Source: Trichoplax sp. H2
Lineage: Eukaryota > Placozoa > Uniplacotomia > Trichoplacea
NCBI GenBank assembly: GCA_003344405.1
Contig: NOWV01000053.1
Location: 124,001-188,000, forward strand
DNA: 64,000 nucleotides
Direction of reading: 5' to 3'
The position numbers and the translations under genes were made by a program. The stretch's first letter is position 1; the number at the start of each line of letters is the position of its first letter. The notes below the pieces were generated by a model. It saw only the letters and a list, made by a program, of their open reading frames with translations, was not told the DNA's origin and ran no database searches. Positions 10,416-24,712 of this stretch are shown here, piece by piece.

Positions 10416-13400
10416 ATGGCAGTACATGCTATGTTCAATAATGCAGCACCACCGTTACACGTCCAAAGCTTGGAGAAAGCTGTGGAAGTGAAACCGTTAA
10501 TCCAGTACATCGATGCTTTGGTCAAAGATCCAAAGCGAGACCTTTACAGGTGAGTCCAAATCAACTGGTATGGCTAAACGACCGTCTAAAGAATATTTCT
10601 TATTGTAGTAACTACGCTGGTTAAACTACGCTTTATAACATCGATGTTGTAATACCCTATCATACCCTTTTTATTCTACCATAATCTCCTGAGTGTGATA
10701 TGTGTATATAGTGCACTTTTCAATACCTTACCACCTCTTGATATTAGTCTTATACTTACAATCATAGGCGAAGATGAATAGATGTCATGGTATTTTAGTA
10801 GACACTAAGTTACAACGCTAAAAAAAAAGCTTGAACATACGGTATACTATAGTAAGAGCCTTGATTGAAGGACTCTACTCTAGCTTCTTGATCAATTACA
10901 ATTTATTATCCATACACTTACTCGATAGTCGTTAGTACAGTAGTAAACAAATAGCAGCATCCAAATGAGTGACATACCACTTGCTCTGTATCAAAACTAT
11001 CAGCTTACCTTCTCTACTAAATAAATGTCCTTGCTATCTTAACTTTAACAAATCCCTATGCAATATCATAATTCAGCTTGAAGGGATCCATGGGCTACAG
11101 ATAAATAATGAATTAACCTCCAATATTGTGATGAGTAGGCAAAAGTGTAGTGTTGCATAGAATTTTTATAAAGTAATTCTAATGCACTTTTCAACAGGTA
11201 CTATACTCCCTTTTTGAGATTCTCAAGTCGTGCATAATGCTTTTACGTAACGTACAATTTATATTGCTATAATTCAAATACAGTCAATGTCAACGGTACT
11301 TAGGTTATTTTATCCAGTGTTAAAAACTTACTCTTTCAGTATTACTAACAACTATATGTATGTTACAATGTACAGTAGCATACAAAATTCAAGATCAAAT
11401 TATCCTTCACCTATGCAAGTAGATATCCTATCCAAATACTGTGTTGTTACCTTTTAGAGATCCTAACTCAGTAGCTAACTGTACAACAAGGACATTTCTT
11501 GCTTTTAAGAAACTTTGAATAACTTTTCCAGAGGTAGCCAATTTACAGTATAATAATGACATCGTAATCGTCTAAATACACAGCTATAAGATAAACTCGA
11601 CCATCCATCATTAGTAAGTGACTGTCATCATCATTTTCTTAAGTAAAGCCAATAATCGACTGTAATACATAGTTTATAATGCAATTGAACTTTAAAAACA
11701 TTGTAAAGAATAACAACAATACATAAAGTATGCCACCCTGGTATTTGTAACAGTGCACTGTGCACCTTTGTTATTATTACCAAATCTGAAATACTTGCAT
11801 CCCTGATAAGTCATAAAATAACTTTCGGCAATGCCTATACTGCTCTATTTCACTGGCTTACTTCAACGTATTAAAACCTTAATTGCATTATATACTGTAT
11901 ATTTAAAGTTTTTCAACGTACAAAATCAAAGGTACATCATGAATTACGTCTAGCAACTATATTTCTGTATGATGTTTACGAGTATTGTTGGATACAAGTG
12001 AAGCATTTTTAGTGCAATTGTACAGTTATTATTGCAACTATAATTTCCTTCTATTTTAGATAAATTATATATCTAAGCATTGTTGCGGTAATTTTTTAGT
12101 ACGATAATAATTTTAAATCATGCTATGCATAGTATCCATTAAGTTGTAATTAATAGTGTTTTACAAAGATAATCAAAAATTTTCGCTACATTTACTCTAT
12201 GAGATCAGAGATGACTGTACTTCCACTTGATATAAGTTAGGTACATTCTGAAGACATGATATTTGAACTGTGTACATGCACGTTGCAATAGCTGTGTTTG
12301 CCTGAGAGAAATCATACTTGATAAAAGTAGTCGCTTTTCCTGATCTTTTCTTCAACATTATATATTTTATAGGACCGATGATGATAGATATAACGAGGAA
12401 AAAGTTTCGAATGGTATTATTGATCGTAAATCGGATAAGCGATTTTGGAAAGGGATAATCAGTAAGTGCAAAAATTATTCAATATTAATTGAATAGCTAC
12501 CTAAATTCCATGATCGGTATGTCAAGTTCACAGTATTAAGAAAACATTCATTGTGTGCTCTGTATCTAATTGGAAAGCGAGAATATTTTAAGATCTTATT
12601 CATTACCATATACGCGTATATAGATATAATTTGATGTGTGTTATTCTTTCTTGATAGAAAACAAAGATAAAAAAAAAACAAGTTATAACTTTGCAAATGT
12701 CAATAAAAGTAGAAGATGGCTGCAGGTACATTTATTTATATTGATATTGATATATGCTACTGGTATAAGATTAACTATTTACAGTCAATTCCATTGCATA
12801 CATAACTATCCCTCTTTATTACCGATAATTTAACAACGATCGGAATGCTAGGTATAATGTTAATAACGCTACAATAATTATCGTTGCTAATCCTATTGTC
12901 CTGCTCGCACTTTTAGGATATGTTACTGTCTGAAAGTTCTGAATCCTCTACTGATGATTGCACTATGACACACGATGATCTGATTGTATTATTGAAATTA
13001 CATAAACGAAAACGAAAATACCAGAATGTATTTTCTCGTAAGAAGGAGGTAATTTAAGTTATAAATGATTCTGTGTCGATTATTAGAGCATAACTAACTA
13101 CATCAATGGATACTATTAGTTGAAACAATACAAGTATTATTCCTCTGGCTTACTTTTGGAAGAAGACAAGTATGTCGAACCGAAATCAAAAAAAAGTAAA
13201 AAGAAATCTAAGCAGAAGCATAAGAAATGTTCGTATTTTAATCTACTTTACCACGCTTATTGAATTGTACAGTTTGCGTACTTTGCTATACGATTTAAAA
13301 AAAATAATTGTAATAATCAGTAAACGTTTCATTTAATTTAGATGCGGAGATCGAACATGTTAAGGCTGAAAAAGGAAAAAGAGGTAGAAAGAAAAAAGCC

Positions 13401-16400
13401 ACTAAAGAGGTTACACCAAAGGTAGTATATATAATAAGACGCAATCAATAGATTACCACTGTCGTATATTTCCACTGAAATGGCTAAATTTTCCTGATTT
13501 AGAAATCGAGTGAAAAGGATACAGTAAATGAAGACGGTAGTGTATCAGTTGAAAAAGTGGTTAAAAAAGCAAAATCTCGCCGTCAAGAGATTGAAATCAT
13601 CCGTAGAAAAATATGGATAGCTATTTCTAGAAAGGAGGCTATCAAGGTATATTCAATGAACTGCCTTCAATATATTTAGCTTAATAACATTCATTTCGTA
13701 TTGCTGATTTTTCTTAGGCACAACGTGCGAGGTCGAATATTCAACATAACACTTTAATCAATCTAAAGAAAGTGTCACAACTCTGTCAAAAAGAGATCCG
13801 TCGTAAAGCTATTAAATCTCAACGTACTTCCAAGGATATTTTACCGAGGTCAAAGCGATTGGTCAAAGAAGTGAGCGATTATTCCGTATATCTATTTTGA
13901 TGGCTATCCTAATTATTTAAGATTGTTGCAAATTATCATAATTGATCACGTATCATGATAATTTAGATGCTTCTATATTGGAGAAAATATGAAAAAGTAG
14001 AAAGAGAACATAGGAAACGTGCTGAGAAAGAAGCACAAGAGCAGAGACGCTTAGATGAAGAAATAAGAGAGGTATAAACATTTTGGAATTAACTTGAAAA
14101 TGTTTTAACAATGGCGAATATTTAATTCGAGATAATTACTTTAAGGCTAAACGACAGCAAAGAAAGCTCAATTTCTTAATCACTCAAACGGAGTTGTATG
14201 CTCACTTCTTTAGCAAGAAATTAGGAGGTATTTAATATTTGAATTATTTTTATTACAAATTTATTCGTAATCGATGTACTATAAATAATCCATACTACTT
14301 TTAGTCGCTGAAAAAAATGACGCTACCGAAGAACAAATATTATCAAAACTTGAAGACGGTGATCAATCGCGAGAGATTACAACAAACTCCGGAATAATAG
14401 TAGACACCAACGTCGATGATTACGGTATTTCATACTTTTCTTGATAAAATTATAAATTATTTCTGCAAAGTAAAAATTGAAATGAACTTTTAATTCACAG
14501 ATGATGATTTAATGAAAGAACAAGTTATCAAAAATGTTCAAGATGCTCTCAACTTACAACAAGCAAAGGTAGTTGAAAAATGATCTATTCCAAAGCATGT
14601 TGAATGATCGTGCTCTGTAGTAAATTATATTTTCTTATTACAGACCCATAAATACGATCTCGATAAGCATGCCTCATCTGGTAAGTGTCGCATTGATTGC
14701 TATAGGAAGTTTCTAATTATGAGTTGAAAAATTTAAGTAACTGAGTCCAATTTTTGACTTGACAGCTTTTGGAGAATTCAGTTTAGCAAATCCATCAATT
14801 AGTACTGAAACGTCATTTCCACAGCCAATGATGTTTCAAGGACAACTGAAAACTTACCAACTGAAGGTAACATTTTTACTTTTGTATCTTTAATTTGATG
14901 ACGTGATACATTAATTCATAGTTTATAATGCTGCATTAATGATAATAGGGTATGAACTGGTTGGCAAATTTATACAATCAGGTGAATTGACTGCATTACA
15001 ATCCGGAATTAAATATTACTATGAAAGTACTTGTTTCTCAGGCATTACTAGTGCAGCAGCTATTATAAGTATCATTCTCTGTTTTTTAGGGTATCAATGG
15101 CATACTGGCAGACGAAATGGGACTTGGTAAAACCGTTCAATCTATTGCATTACTTTCTTATCTTTCGGAGGTTAGAATATATAATTCTATAAATATTACC
15201 TAGTAGCTATTAAGTACTTGCTTAGAACCTCCAAATAATTCCATTTGTTTATTGTAAAGACCCAAAATATTTGGGGACCATTCATGGTGATAGCTCCTGC
15301 TTCCACTCTACATAATTGGCAGCAGGAATTCATGAAATTCACTCCAAAATTCAAGGTAAGTTATCCTAAAGTAGACCCCGCAAATACTCTCCTGCAGCTA
15401 GGCATCAGTTAACTCATGTTTGGGCAATAAAATTGATAGGTTTTGCCATACTGGGGAAATCAGAGCGATCGAAAAGCATTGCGAAAATTTTGGTCACAGG
15501 TAGATCTAAACCTATTTCCAATATATTCTTATAATGGCGTCTTCTAAAATTTTACCGATATCATTGCAGAAAGAATTTACCGCTGACGACTCGCCTTTTC
15601 ATGCTCTAATAACAAGTTATCAATTGGTAAAATTAAATATGATTAGTTACTCTATTGTAAAGAACTAGTTTATCTAAGCAAAGTTTAACGTCTCTATTAC
15701 TTACAGATTGTTCAAGATATGCGATATTTTCAAAAGATTAATTGGCAATATATGGTCCTTGATGAAGCGCAAGCGTTAAAGAGTAGCTCAAGTGCACGAT
15801 GGAAAATACTCCTTAGCTTCAATTGTCGTAATCGACTACTATTAACTGGAACTCCAATTCAGAATAGCATGGCTGAGGTACACATTCATTTGTATGCTAT
15901 TCATTGCATTCCAATTTAACTAGTAAACTAGGCCTAATCTCCTTTTCATTTCTCCCCAGTTATGGGCACTTTTGCATTTTATAATGCCTACACTATTTGA
16001 CTGCCATCAAGAATTTAATGAATGGTTTTCGAAAGATATCGAAAGTCATGCTGAAAATAAATCAGCCATTGATGAAAGTAAATTACTCATGACGTAGTAA
16101 ACACTTAACATTTTCAGTATTAAACTTCTTCGTAACATAAATACTTGGGATAGTTTATAAAGTATGAAGTGTAACTAATTGAATTTCATGGTTAGACCAA
16201 CTTTCACGCCTCCATATGATACTCAAGCCCTTCATGTTAAGAAGAATAAAGAAAGACGTAGAAAATGAGATGGCCGAAAAAGTAATTTAAGCAACTTAAT
16301 TTGAGTACTGTTTTAATTGAACAATATCTATTTAAATTTACAACGTAGCCTTCTAGCAATTTATTCCTCTTTGTTAAAAGATCGGTATGTGTAATCATAT

Positions 16401-19400
16401 TATTATTGACAATACTGACGGTATTTTCTGGCAACTAGATCGAAATTCGTCTTACTTGTGAACTTACTAGCCGTCAGAAGCTATTATATCAAGCTTTACG
16501 AAGGAAAATTTCGATAGAAGATCTAGTACATTCATCGCATTCCTCTTCAAATTCCGCTGCAACTAGCAGTCTAATGAACCTCGTTATGCAATTTAGAAAG
16601 GTTAATAATAATAGTGATAGAAACGATAGTAGGATACATTAATGTCAATTAAATAAACTATCTTTGCACGATTTAAGGTCTGTAATCATCCCGAACTATT
16701 CGAGCGAAGAGATGTAAGATCTCCAATGTGGATGAAGGCGATAAAGTATCAGTTACCAAAATTAATACATAACGAAGGTATCTAAAAGTATCAACTTTCA
16801 ATCCATTGAAATATTGTATTAGATAAAAACTGATATAGGTTTTTTGCCTCATCTCTGGATAAATTACGTAGGCATGAATTTAGCAACTTATAAAATTAAG
16901 AAATCAAGGTAATCTTAGCCTATATTTCACAATTTAAGCCGATCTTTTTAATGCTAGTAGCTATCAATGTTATATTTGTACCTGCGACTACTATTTTAAT
17001 TGAAATGTACTTTATTATTATTTTTTAGATATTTTATGACCGATCTTAATGTAACGAACCCTTTCCACGTGTATAACTCGTTATTCAAAGTATCCACATT
17101 AGGTAGGATAAATTTAAATTTCGAAGGTTGCTTGCCAATTTTTGCTGCCGTTACAAATTAAAATGACGATTTATACTGTCATAGATTATTCCAATGGTTA
17201 CTCCTTTACAAGATTTATTAATCTTTCACCTGCTGAATTTTCAGCTATTACTTCTTCATTAAATCAGACAAGGTTCGCTAACCTATAGTTGATATTTTTT
17301 TACGTTATGTTGAATTGATTCACCACTAATTTTTCATATCTAATTTCACCAGATTATCAATGATGAATACCACAATGGAACATGCCATTCAAATTTACTT
17401 TAGACATATGTTAAGAGTAAACTATCCAGAATGTAGAGAAGAACTTTATAGGTAACGTAGCTCTATTGATTATGTAAGTTTATTTATAAACTATTGCCTA
17501 TCGTAACCAATTTTTTGTATTTATTTATAGTTACACGAAAAATTATTTCTTGATACTGTGGCCGACATTTCGTTGCTCTTTTCCTTCATCTCGCTTTAGT
17601 AGTTGCCTTCGTAACTTGATATTTACAAGCTATACGAATGCTGTTATATCTCATCAAGATCACCACATTTATTCAAAGGCTTCAGCTATCCACAATAATA
17701 TTTTGGCTTCGGTGTGCTCGTCGTCTATTACTCAAGTCTCTAGTTTAGACGGTGGTAATGAAGAAAATGTAGAGGAAATTGATGTGGAAACGTCACAGAA
17801 ATTGAATAATACGTCGTCACCTAGCCATCAGGTTACGAACAGTAAATCCACCATACTTAAAACAATGCCTACGACATGCCCGTCATTTTTAGTTTGCTAT
17901 ATACCGAAAGCTATTGCTCCAAATGTTAGTACTTATTGTGTTGATCGTGGTGCGGCCAATAAGGACATAGAAACATCATCTATGAAAAGTCTCTCAAGTT
18001 GGTATCCTGCACGGAAAGGCACCAAGTTACGAGAGGGTCTTCATACTAGTCTACGTAACGTAATAGATTGGGAAGTAGTACGGCCTCTCGGTGGATGGTC
18101 GTATATGGCAATTCCGGATAAAAAATCGCTAGTTACAGATAGTGGAAAATTGCGAATTTTAGATGTGCTACTTAAAAAATTAAAATTTGAAGGACACCGC
18201 GTCCTGATCTATTCACAAATGACGAGAATGATTGATCTATTGGAAGAATATATGGGATTTAGAAAACATATATATATGCGATTAGACGGATCGTCCAAAA
18301 TATCTGATAGACGTGATATGGTAGCCGATTTTCAAAGTAAATCTGATATATTTGCGTTTTTATTAAGCACAAGAGCAGGAGGTCTAGGAATAAACTTAAC
18401 CGCTGCCGATACCGTAATATTTTACGATAGCGATTGGAATCCAACTGTTGATCAGCAAGCAATGGATAGAGCTCATAGATTAGGTCAAACAAAGCAGGTA
18501 ACTGTTTATCGTCTGGTAACAAGTGGTACTATCGAAAATCGTATATTGAAACGAGCTCAAGAAAAGAGTGAGATTCAAAAGATGGTAATTTCAGGTGGAA
18601 ATTTTAAGCCAGACGCTTTGAAATCTAGAGAGGTTGTTTCGTTATTGCTTGATGATGATGATTTAGAGAAGAAATTTAAGCAAAAGGAAGAGGAAAGAAA
18701 AGCCTTAGGTGGGCAATCCAAAGAGCGGAAGAAAAAGAGAGAAAATGGAACTGATAAACCACCAGCCAAACGTGGAAGAAAGAAGAAACAGCCAGTTATT
18801 GTAGATGTCGAAACTATCGATAAACCGATTGAGTTTGTAACAAATAGCGCGAACGGAAGTTTATCTGGACTGGAGGGAATGTCGATAGATGGTGAAATTG
18901 AACAAGCAGATGATATAGATAATGCTAATATCTCTGTTACCGAAGTTGGTAGCGAAACTTCCAGTATTCCTGATAATCAATTACAGATGTCGCCTATCGA
19001 TGTCGAGAAAAGTCGAGGTCGAGGTCGAGGTCGAGGTCGAGGTCGAGGTAGAGGTAGAGGTAGAGGAGTAGCTGGAGGCACAACTGGAGGTGCAGGAAGT
19101 ACAAGAGGTCGTCGGTCCACTAGAGGGAGTAGAGGAGGACGTGGCGGAAGAGGAGGCGGTGCAGCTGCTGCGGCCGCTGCTGGTGCTGCAGCAGGAGCAG
19201 CCGCCGCATTTGCCGCTTACGGTTACAATTTAACAGCTCCCTCTGCTAATTTAGCAATAGGAAGATCGTTACGAACATCTAGATCTGCGGGTTCAATTGC
19301 CTCAAATAGCGCAATATCTCATGAAGCTTCAAATCGAACTAGCCCTGCATCTTCCACCCCTGCAACGCCTTTGTCGTTAGGCAGTCAAGAAACAAATTAA
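10416..19400 (+). CDS. INO80: INO80 chromatin-remodelling ATPase
   Basis: Catalytic Snf2-family subunit of the nuclear INO80 nucleosome-remodelling complex. Twenty-nine exons join in phase: 10416-10549, 12373-12461, 12658-12725, 12917-13048, 13120-13228, 13342-13421, 13503-13646, 13718-13870, 13967-14071, 14146-14227, 14305-14424, 14501-14568, 14644-14680, 14766-14866, 14949-14981, 15090-15170, 15260-15355, 15440-15499, 15570-15626, 15707-15877, 15960-16077, 16196-16281, 16439-16600, 16678-16777, 16839-16908, 17029-17102, 17185-17272, 17353-17451, 17531-19400. That is 1528 residues; human INO80 has 1556. Order: N-terminal [24 protein letters not shown], the DBINO/HSA region ([20 protein letters not shown]), Walker A EMGLGKT, DEAQ box (about 602), the long INO80 insertion, the second RecA lobe ([22 protein letters not shown]), and an Arg-Gly/Ala-rich tail. 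An in-frame ATG at 10278 would add 46 residues; 10416 fits the family better. The last exon holds about 40% of the protein. Confidence 0.95.
19013..19066 (+). repeat. GGTCGA hexanucleotide microsatellite inside the INO80 coding region
   Basis: About five GGTCGA units grade into GGTAGA units, all in frame and encoding a pure (Arg-Gly)n run that opens the RG-rich C-terminal tail. An Ala-rich run with AAYGYN follows, as in other animal INO80 proteins. Confidence 0.9.
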
Positions 19401-20298
19401 GCTTTTTCTAGTATTTCCTCTGTAACATTGCAGTATTATTGTGTTGAAAATGTTGCTTAGGTACCTGTTAGCCGATTGGCTGTTGTGTATAATACAAGAT
19501 TTGGAGATTACAGTATTTATTTGTTGAATGTAATTAAGTATCTGTACCGACCTGAACTGAAGCATTCAATACGTGATCTTTATTAAACCATTGAACGCCT
19601 TGACTTCGAATTACGATTACTTGGACTTGATGGCTATGCTGATTTCATGATACTGTAAATTAGGAATGATCATGAATCGATTTATTACGAATTATGTTTT
19701 GCCTTTATATCAAAAGAGCATTTTCGGATGTGCGTAGTAATAGTATTACTGGACTTGTGATAGCATTTCGTTTTCTATGATAGCACCATAAATACTATTT
19801 ATGGTATCAGTTGTACAAAATAGCGTTGATGCTTATATAAAAGGAATACGATTATTTACCATCACAAACCTGTTTATATTAATATCGTGCCTAACAATAA
19901 ACAATAACTCTAGCATTCTAACATTTTTGCATCTTACTGTACCTACTATTAATTATTATTTGAGTGGTATATCCAATTTAAGCCCCTACCCGATACAGTT
20001 TTATATGTAATATTGTAAAGATAATATTTCAAATTCTACAGTTATCCAAATTATCTTGATATTGAAAGCAAATTATTTGACGTTGCTACAATCTTCATGC
20101 CATTAAATGTTATGATTGCAATCTTTAAAGAGATTTATTTATCATCATTGATACGGTCAATAAATCGATATAAAAGCTGTCTTTAAATGCATGTAGTATG
20201 TTGAAATTACAATTTACGGAGAAATCATCATAACTTATAATTTAAGAAGTAATGTAAAGAATAGTTGTTAAATTATTGATAACCAGTCATAATTATTA
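19401..20298. other. Intergenic between convergent INO80 and ATG14
   Basis: It should hold both 3' UTRs. ATTAAA near 19581 is a weak + strand polyadenylation candidate. TTTATT at 20134-20139 reads AATAAA on the minus strand, 160 bp past the ATG14 stop. No further gene seen. Confidence 0.4.
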
Positions 20299-22797
20299 TT
20301 ATTCATTGGTTGCATATTGCCACCAGTATTTAACCAAAGCAGCTGCAGAAAAAACCAAACTTGATGCTGACGCGAGTGATTCGTCTGCACTGATATCGCC
20401 GCTGTTCAGTTCGTCATGTGGTGAATCTGTCATTAGTTCTTTTATTTCGTTTCCTGCTAGGATAGCCAGATCAATAATGTAAAATAAAATCGATTAATCA
20501 ATACCTATTGATACTTTATATTACGCGTAGATAATTATTTATGCAACTTAAACTGCTGTAGATAGACAATCAATATACCGGGAGAAGCGCTATTAATCCA
20601 ACTCATTTCAACATCATCGCTATCAATTTCTGTACTTTGGGTGAGTTCATCTTGATTTTTAGCAAGATCAATATTACTGTCAGTGCATGTATCAAGCAGG
20701 AAATAAGTATTCGGATCCAATTCATAAATATTTTGTCTGAAAGATCAATAGAAAATACAATTTAATGCAAATTGTATCCTAGATTCTTTCATCAAGATCA
20801 AACTTCATCGTTATGTTTTATGAAGATCTACCTGCCCAGACAGTCATTATCTGGATCGATGCATAATCTGAGATTTTTCAATATTTCCGTTGAAATTAAT
20901 TCGTAAGATTTTTGATACTATGAAAGCCGAAAAGCAATAAAATGCAAGTTATTGTCTCTTGATACGAATGGAGGCATTATCTAGAAGTATTCCATCTTAT
21001 CTTTTTCATGCTTATACAGTTTTTATTTATAAGGTTAATTAAGTAGATTACCTGTAATGAACACAAATAGAGTACATTGTAATTTAACTTAGAAACGGCG
21101 GTATCAAACTTTTGGCGATCGAAAATCATATCTGAAAATTCACTAAGATATTATAGAAGAGAGCTGTAAGTTAATATGAATTAGAACTGTAGCTAAAACG
21201 TCAGAAGTACTCTATTAACGCTTTGATCCTGTTTCAAAATAATAGAATATACGTATAACAACATCATTCAATTATCTATGTAATACCTATAACAGAGCTT
21301 ATACGGTAGATTGGTATCCAAATACATCGATAGAATATTTACAAGTTGGGTAGTATACAGGAAAGCAGCATTAATATGATAGGCCGGATTTTCGAGAAGG
21401 GCAGGTACTTCAGTAGCTAAAATAAACATGAGGAAGTAAATTATAGTGTTATTGCATTAATAATTATAGATGTTATCATCCGGTCGAAATTTAAAATTTT
21501 AAGAGTTCAATCCGTTAGTCGATTTTATTTACCAGATCGTTCCGTTGGAATGCTAGAATTTTCTGATACTATTCAAATTGAATAATGTCACTGATCAGGT
21601 GAAACTCAAGCTAAAATATGACATTTAAAATTAATTTAAAACGATGCTTTGATAATTAATCCAACTTACTCCAAACAAAATATGCTTGGTAATCTCCATT
21701 GGTAGGTAGCATAGCACCAAGAACAGAATGTTTATCATCATTATCGTCATGTAGTGAAACCCATTTGCCATTGACATAAACTGTATTGGATGCCTCAACT
21801 AATTCCCATAATTGTTCATCAGATAGACTGCAATTATCATCACAAGCATCGAATCCTTTATCATCAGCATGACTGCGGTCGCAAGCACTGCGTTGTATCA
21901 CATTATCTTCGGCAGATTTACTACGTATTGGATTAAGATCACTTGATAGTAATTTAGCTGGTATGTGTCTAATTGGAAAGAGATCCCTGACCAATGCTCG
22001 AGCATTTTTACAACGAATATTATACAACTCTGTAGATAATTTCTCGAGATTGATTTTAGATTGCGATGCATTTACCTAGAGGATGACAAGACATTCAAAA
22101 GTTAATATGTCAGTAAGATTCTTTAAATTATTGTCTCAATATGGATATTTTTAAAGTCGGTCTATTACCACGATTATGTTGTCAATTAAAAGACATGGCT
22201 ATTGAAGTCAAGAAAAATCAAATGCTACATACAATTTTGCTATTCAATTTCGCCTTATATTTTCGGAGAAATTTCTTCCACATTTTACCATTTTTCTTCA
22301 TTAATTCAATATTAGAGTAGAGTTTTTTTACTTCTTTTCGAACTACAGTGGATAATAATGAATGATAATCATCATTTTGTGTACATGCACTAGTTTAATA
22401 TCCGCGTAATAAAGAAATTTTTAAACAATCCAGAGTCTAATTTATAAATGAGCGCTTAAGAAATGGTTTGTGAGAGCTAGTGCAGAACCTATTTCGGTTT
22501 CTTTTCTATTGCAATGATAGAGTGCTTTAAGGCATTGAATCCTGTGTTGCTTTTCTAGGATTTGATTTTTCTGTTATCATGACGAAATAGATTTATAAAC
22601 TAAGGTTAATATTATAACTATAACGTACGATAATAAAGAGTGCTAATAACACGAGTACGCCGTATTGAATATGGAGTTCACTCTGTTTACGATAGTTGCA
22701 TACGGATTTTGAATCATTACTGTTGATGCTAATTTTTAATACGACAATACTTACTGTACTTAGAGCAATTTCATGTTTCATCAACGTTTGATTTATC
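20299..22797 (-). CDS. ATG14: Autophagy protein ATG14 / Barkor (N-terminal exon(s) unresolved)
   Basis: Targeting subunit of PI3-kinase complex I (VPS34-VPS15-Beclin 1), which starts autophagosome formation at the ER. Nine minus-strand exons agree in phase: 22797-22760 (weak GTACAG donor), 22554-22489, 22342-22233, 22075-21670, 21416-21287, 21142-21052, 20917-20832, 20736-20579, 20456-20299, about 414 residues; human ATG14 has 492. The N-terminal part looks like coiled coil ([18 protein letters not shown]). Strong family blocks follow: [71 protein letters not shown]. The C-terminus ends in [18 protein letters not shown], matching the amphipathic BATS segment that senses membrane curvature. 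The N-terminal Cys-rich segment (two CxxC in human) was not found in 22.8-25.9 kb. Confidence 0.88.
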
Positions 22798-24712
22798 CTG
22801 TAGAAATTGAAATCCATTGCAAGTAAATCATTTGTGTTATTAATTTTTCAAATTATTGTGTACGATAATACTGGTATGATGGAGAAAATGGATTATATCA
22901 TTTTCGATCTGTTTTATAGAATATTCAACGGGATGGTATTATACTGCAGCCACTACTACCTATGAGTAAGTTCGACGTTAAACAATTCAACGAAGGAAAA
23001 TTAAAAAGATATTGGCTCTACAACGCGTTTTACATCAATCTTGTTGACAAGACATTCCAATGAGATCAATAAGATTATGTACTCTATGCTACTCTATTGT
23101 ATCCTTCAACACTAGACTCAACTTGTCAGTCCAGTAGCAGATTATTCTTGAATGATTAATAATATGTAATGTGGGTGCATGATACAGGAAATACATTTCC
23201 ACAACAGAACATAATATTACTACTGTTGAATTAGTAGTTTATCTTCAACTCATGTCATCATACGATCTGCGAATACTGTAGTTATGATTGATTTGTATAA
23301 GGTTCTCTTTCCATTGGTTCTTGTAGAACTACTTTTAACGTCAACATAAAGGTCTAGCCAGGTCTTCTATGTATAGTGTATTGTCTACAACTGAATCTGA
23401 ACTACCATGTACTGTATGCAGAACCATGAGATAAGATGATTATCGTCTGCATTGATTGCATGATTGACTACTGTAAGAATCAGAATTTTCTGCTAAGTAT
23501 GCAGTCATGAATATATGCTGTACATACACTTGTAGTATGGTGAAATGATACCAAGACGGCAATGCTTACCTTTCCGATAAGTTATTTTTAAGTTGAAATT
23601 TCTGTTGATATCGTAATAATTTATCGTTGAAGCTGTTGAGTAATCATTTTAAAAATAGAAAAATACCATTAGTGGCCAAAAAGCAAAGATGATTATGACA
23701 AGAATATTGAGATCTAGTAACTGTAAATTGAGCAAGTCATGGGCGATGATACAACAAGAAGAACAATTGGACGGAAAATGTGTAAATAGATAAGAGTGTA
23801 CGCATTGCATTCCCCTGGAAAGTGATCTTTTATTCAGATATGATTGATTGTACTACATTGACTCAATCCGATGGGAAGGCAACATTATCCTGTCTGTCGA
23901 GTAGACCGGTTGTTGCTTCTATCAACGAGTAGTGTATTTTTCTCATTCTCTTCTGATGCAAATAGCACTCATAAGCAAGCGATGCCTTCCTTTTTGGGTT
24001 GGAAAGCAGTCGATTACAATATTGATTGCTGATATGATGGCGTTGAAAATAATAATTCAACAACATCAGCCTTGCTTATATTGCAAATTAGCTTCATTTC
24101 AATGCTATCGGTCATGGCCTAAGTATCACTTTGTGAAAAGGACGTTGTATGTATGTTGGAGAATGCAATGGATACAATCATGAATCGACTATTGAATTTA
24201 CAGCAGTTACATAACAAACAAACGATGAAAAACATTTTTTTTCCTTTCCTGGCACTTTAGAGGATAATTCTACAGTAGACTTTGGTGGCATCGATCGTCG
24301 ACTAGCTTACCTCTCACTCGTTTGATCTGGACCAGTATAGCGAGAGCAATGAGTACAGATAAATCTCTCCCTCATTCTAAAGCATACTGGACATGTTAAG
24401 TGGGATTGTATCGATATTGAATGTTGTTGCTCCATCTTGTCGGGGCCAATTCATTCTTTTGTTATTGTTGATGATGATGGAAGGTTATTTTCCAGCCATC
24501 TTTATGATGATGTGGAGAGTGATGACGCAATGGACGGTTGACGCCACTCTCTGACGCTGCTGTATGGTTTACTACTTGCCGGTTGAGTCAAATCCAATTG
24601 ATCGCTTGCAACCGATCCTAGTGTCAAGTCTCTCTGCTCTAGTACTAAAACAGTCTCGTCACTGATACACTTGTATCCTCGGTAGACAAGCGTGTTGACC
24701 GGCGATGATCAA
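22798..24712. other. Intergenic, no supported gene
   Basis: AT-rich sequence without convincing exons. It is expected to contain the missing 5' exon(s) and promoter of ATG14. Confidence 0.45.

Noticed and set aside
18259-18769. Minus-strand open frames of 64 and 87 codons.
   Set aside because: They are antisense shadows of the large last exon of INO80.
22081-22200. A possible extra ATG14 exon (minus strand, after CAATAG near 22187).
   Set aside because: The exons on either side already join in phase 0 and align with the coiled coil; the extra segment adds unmatched residues.
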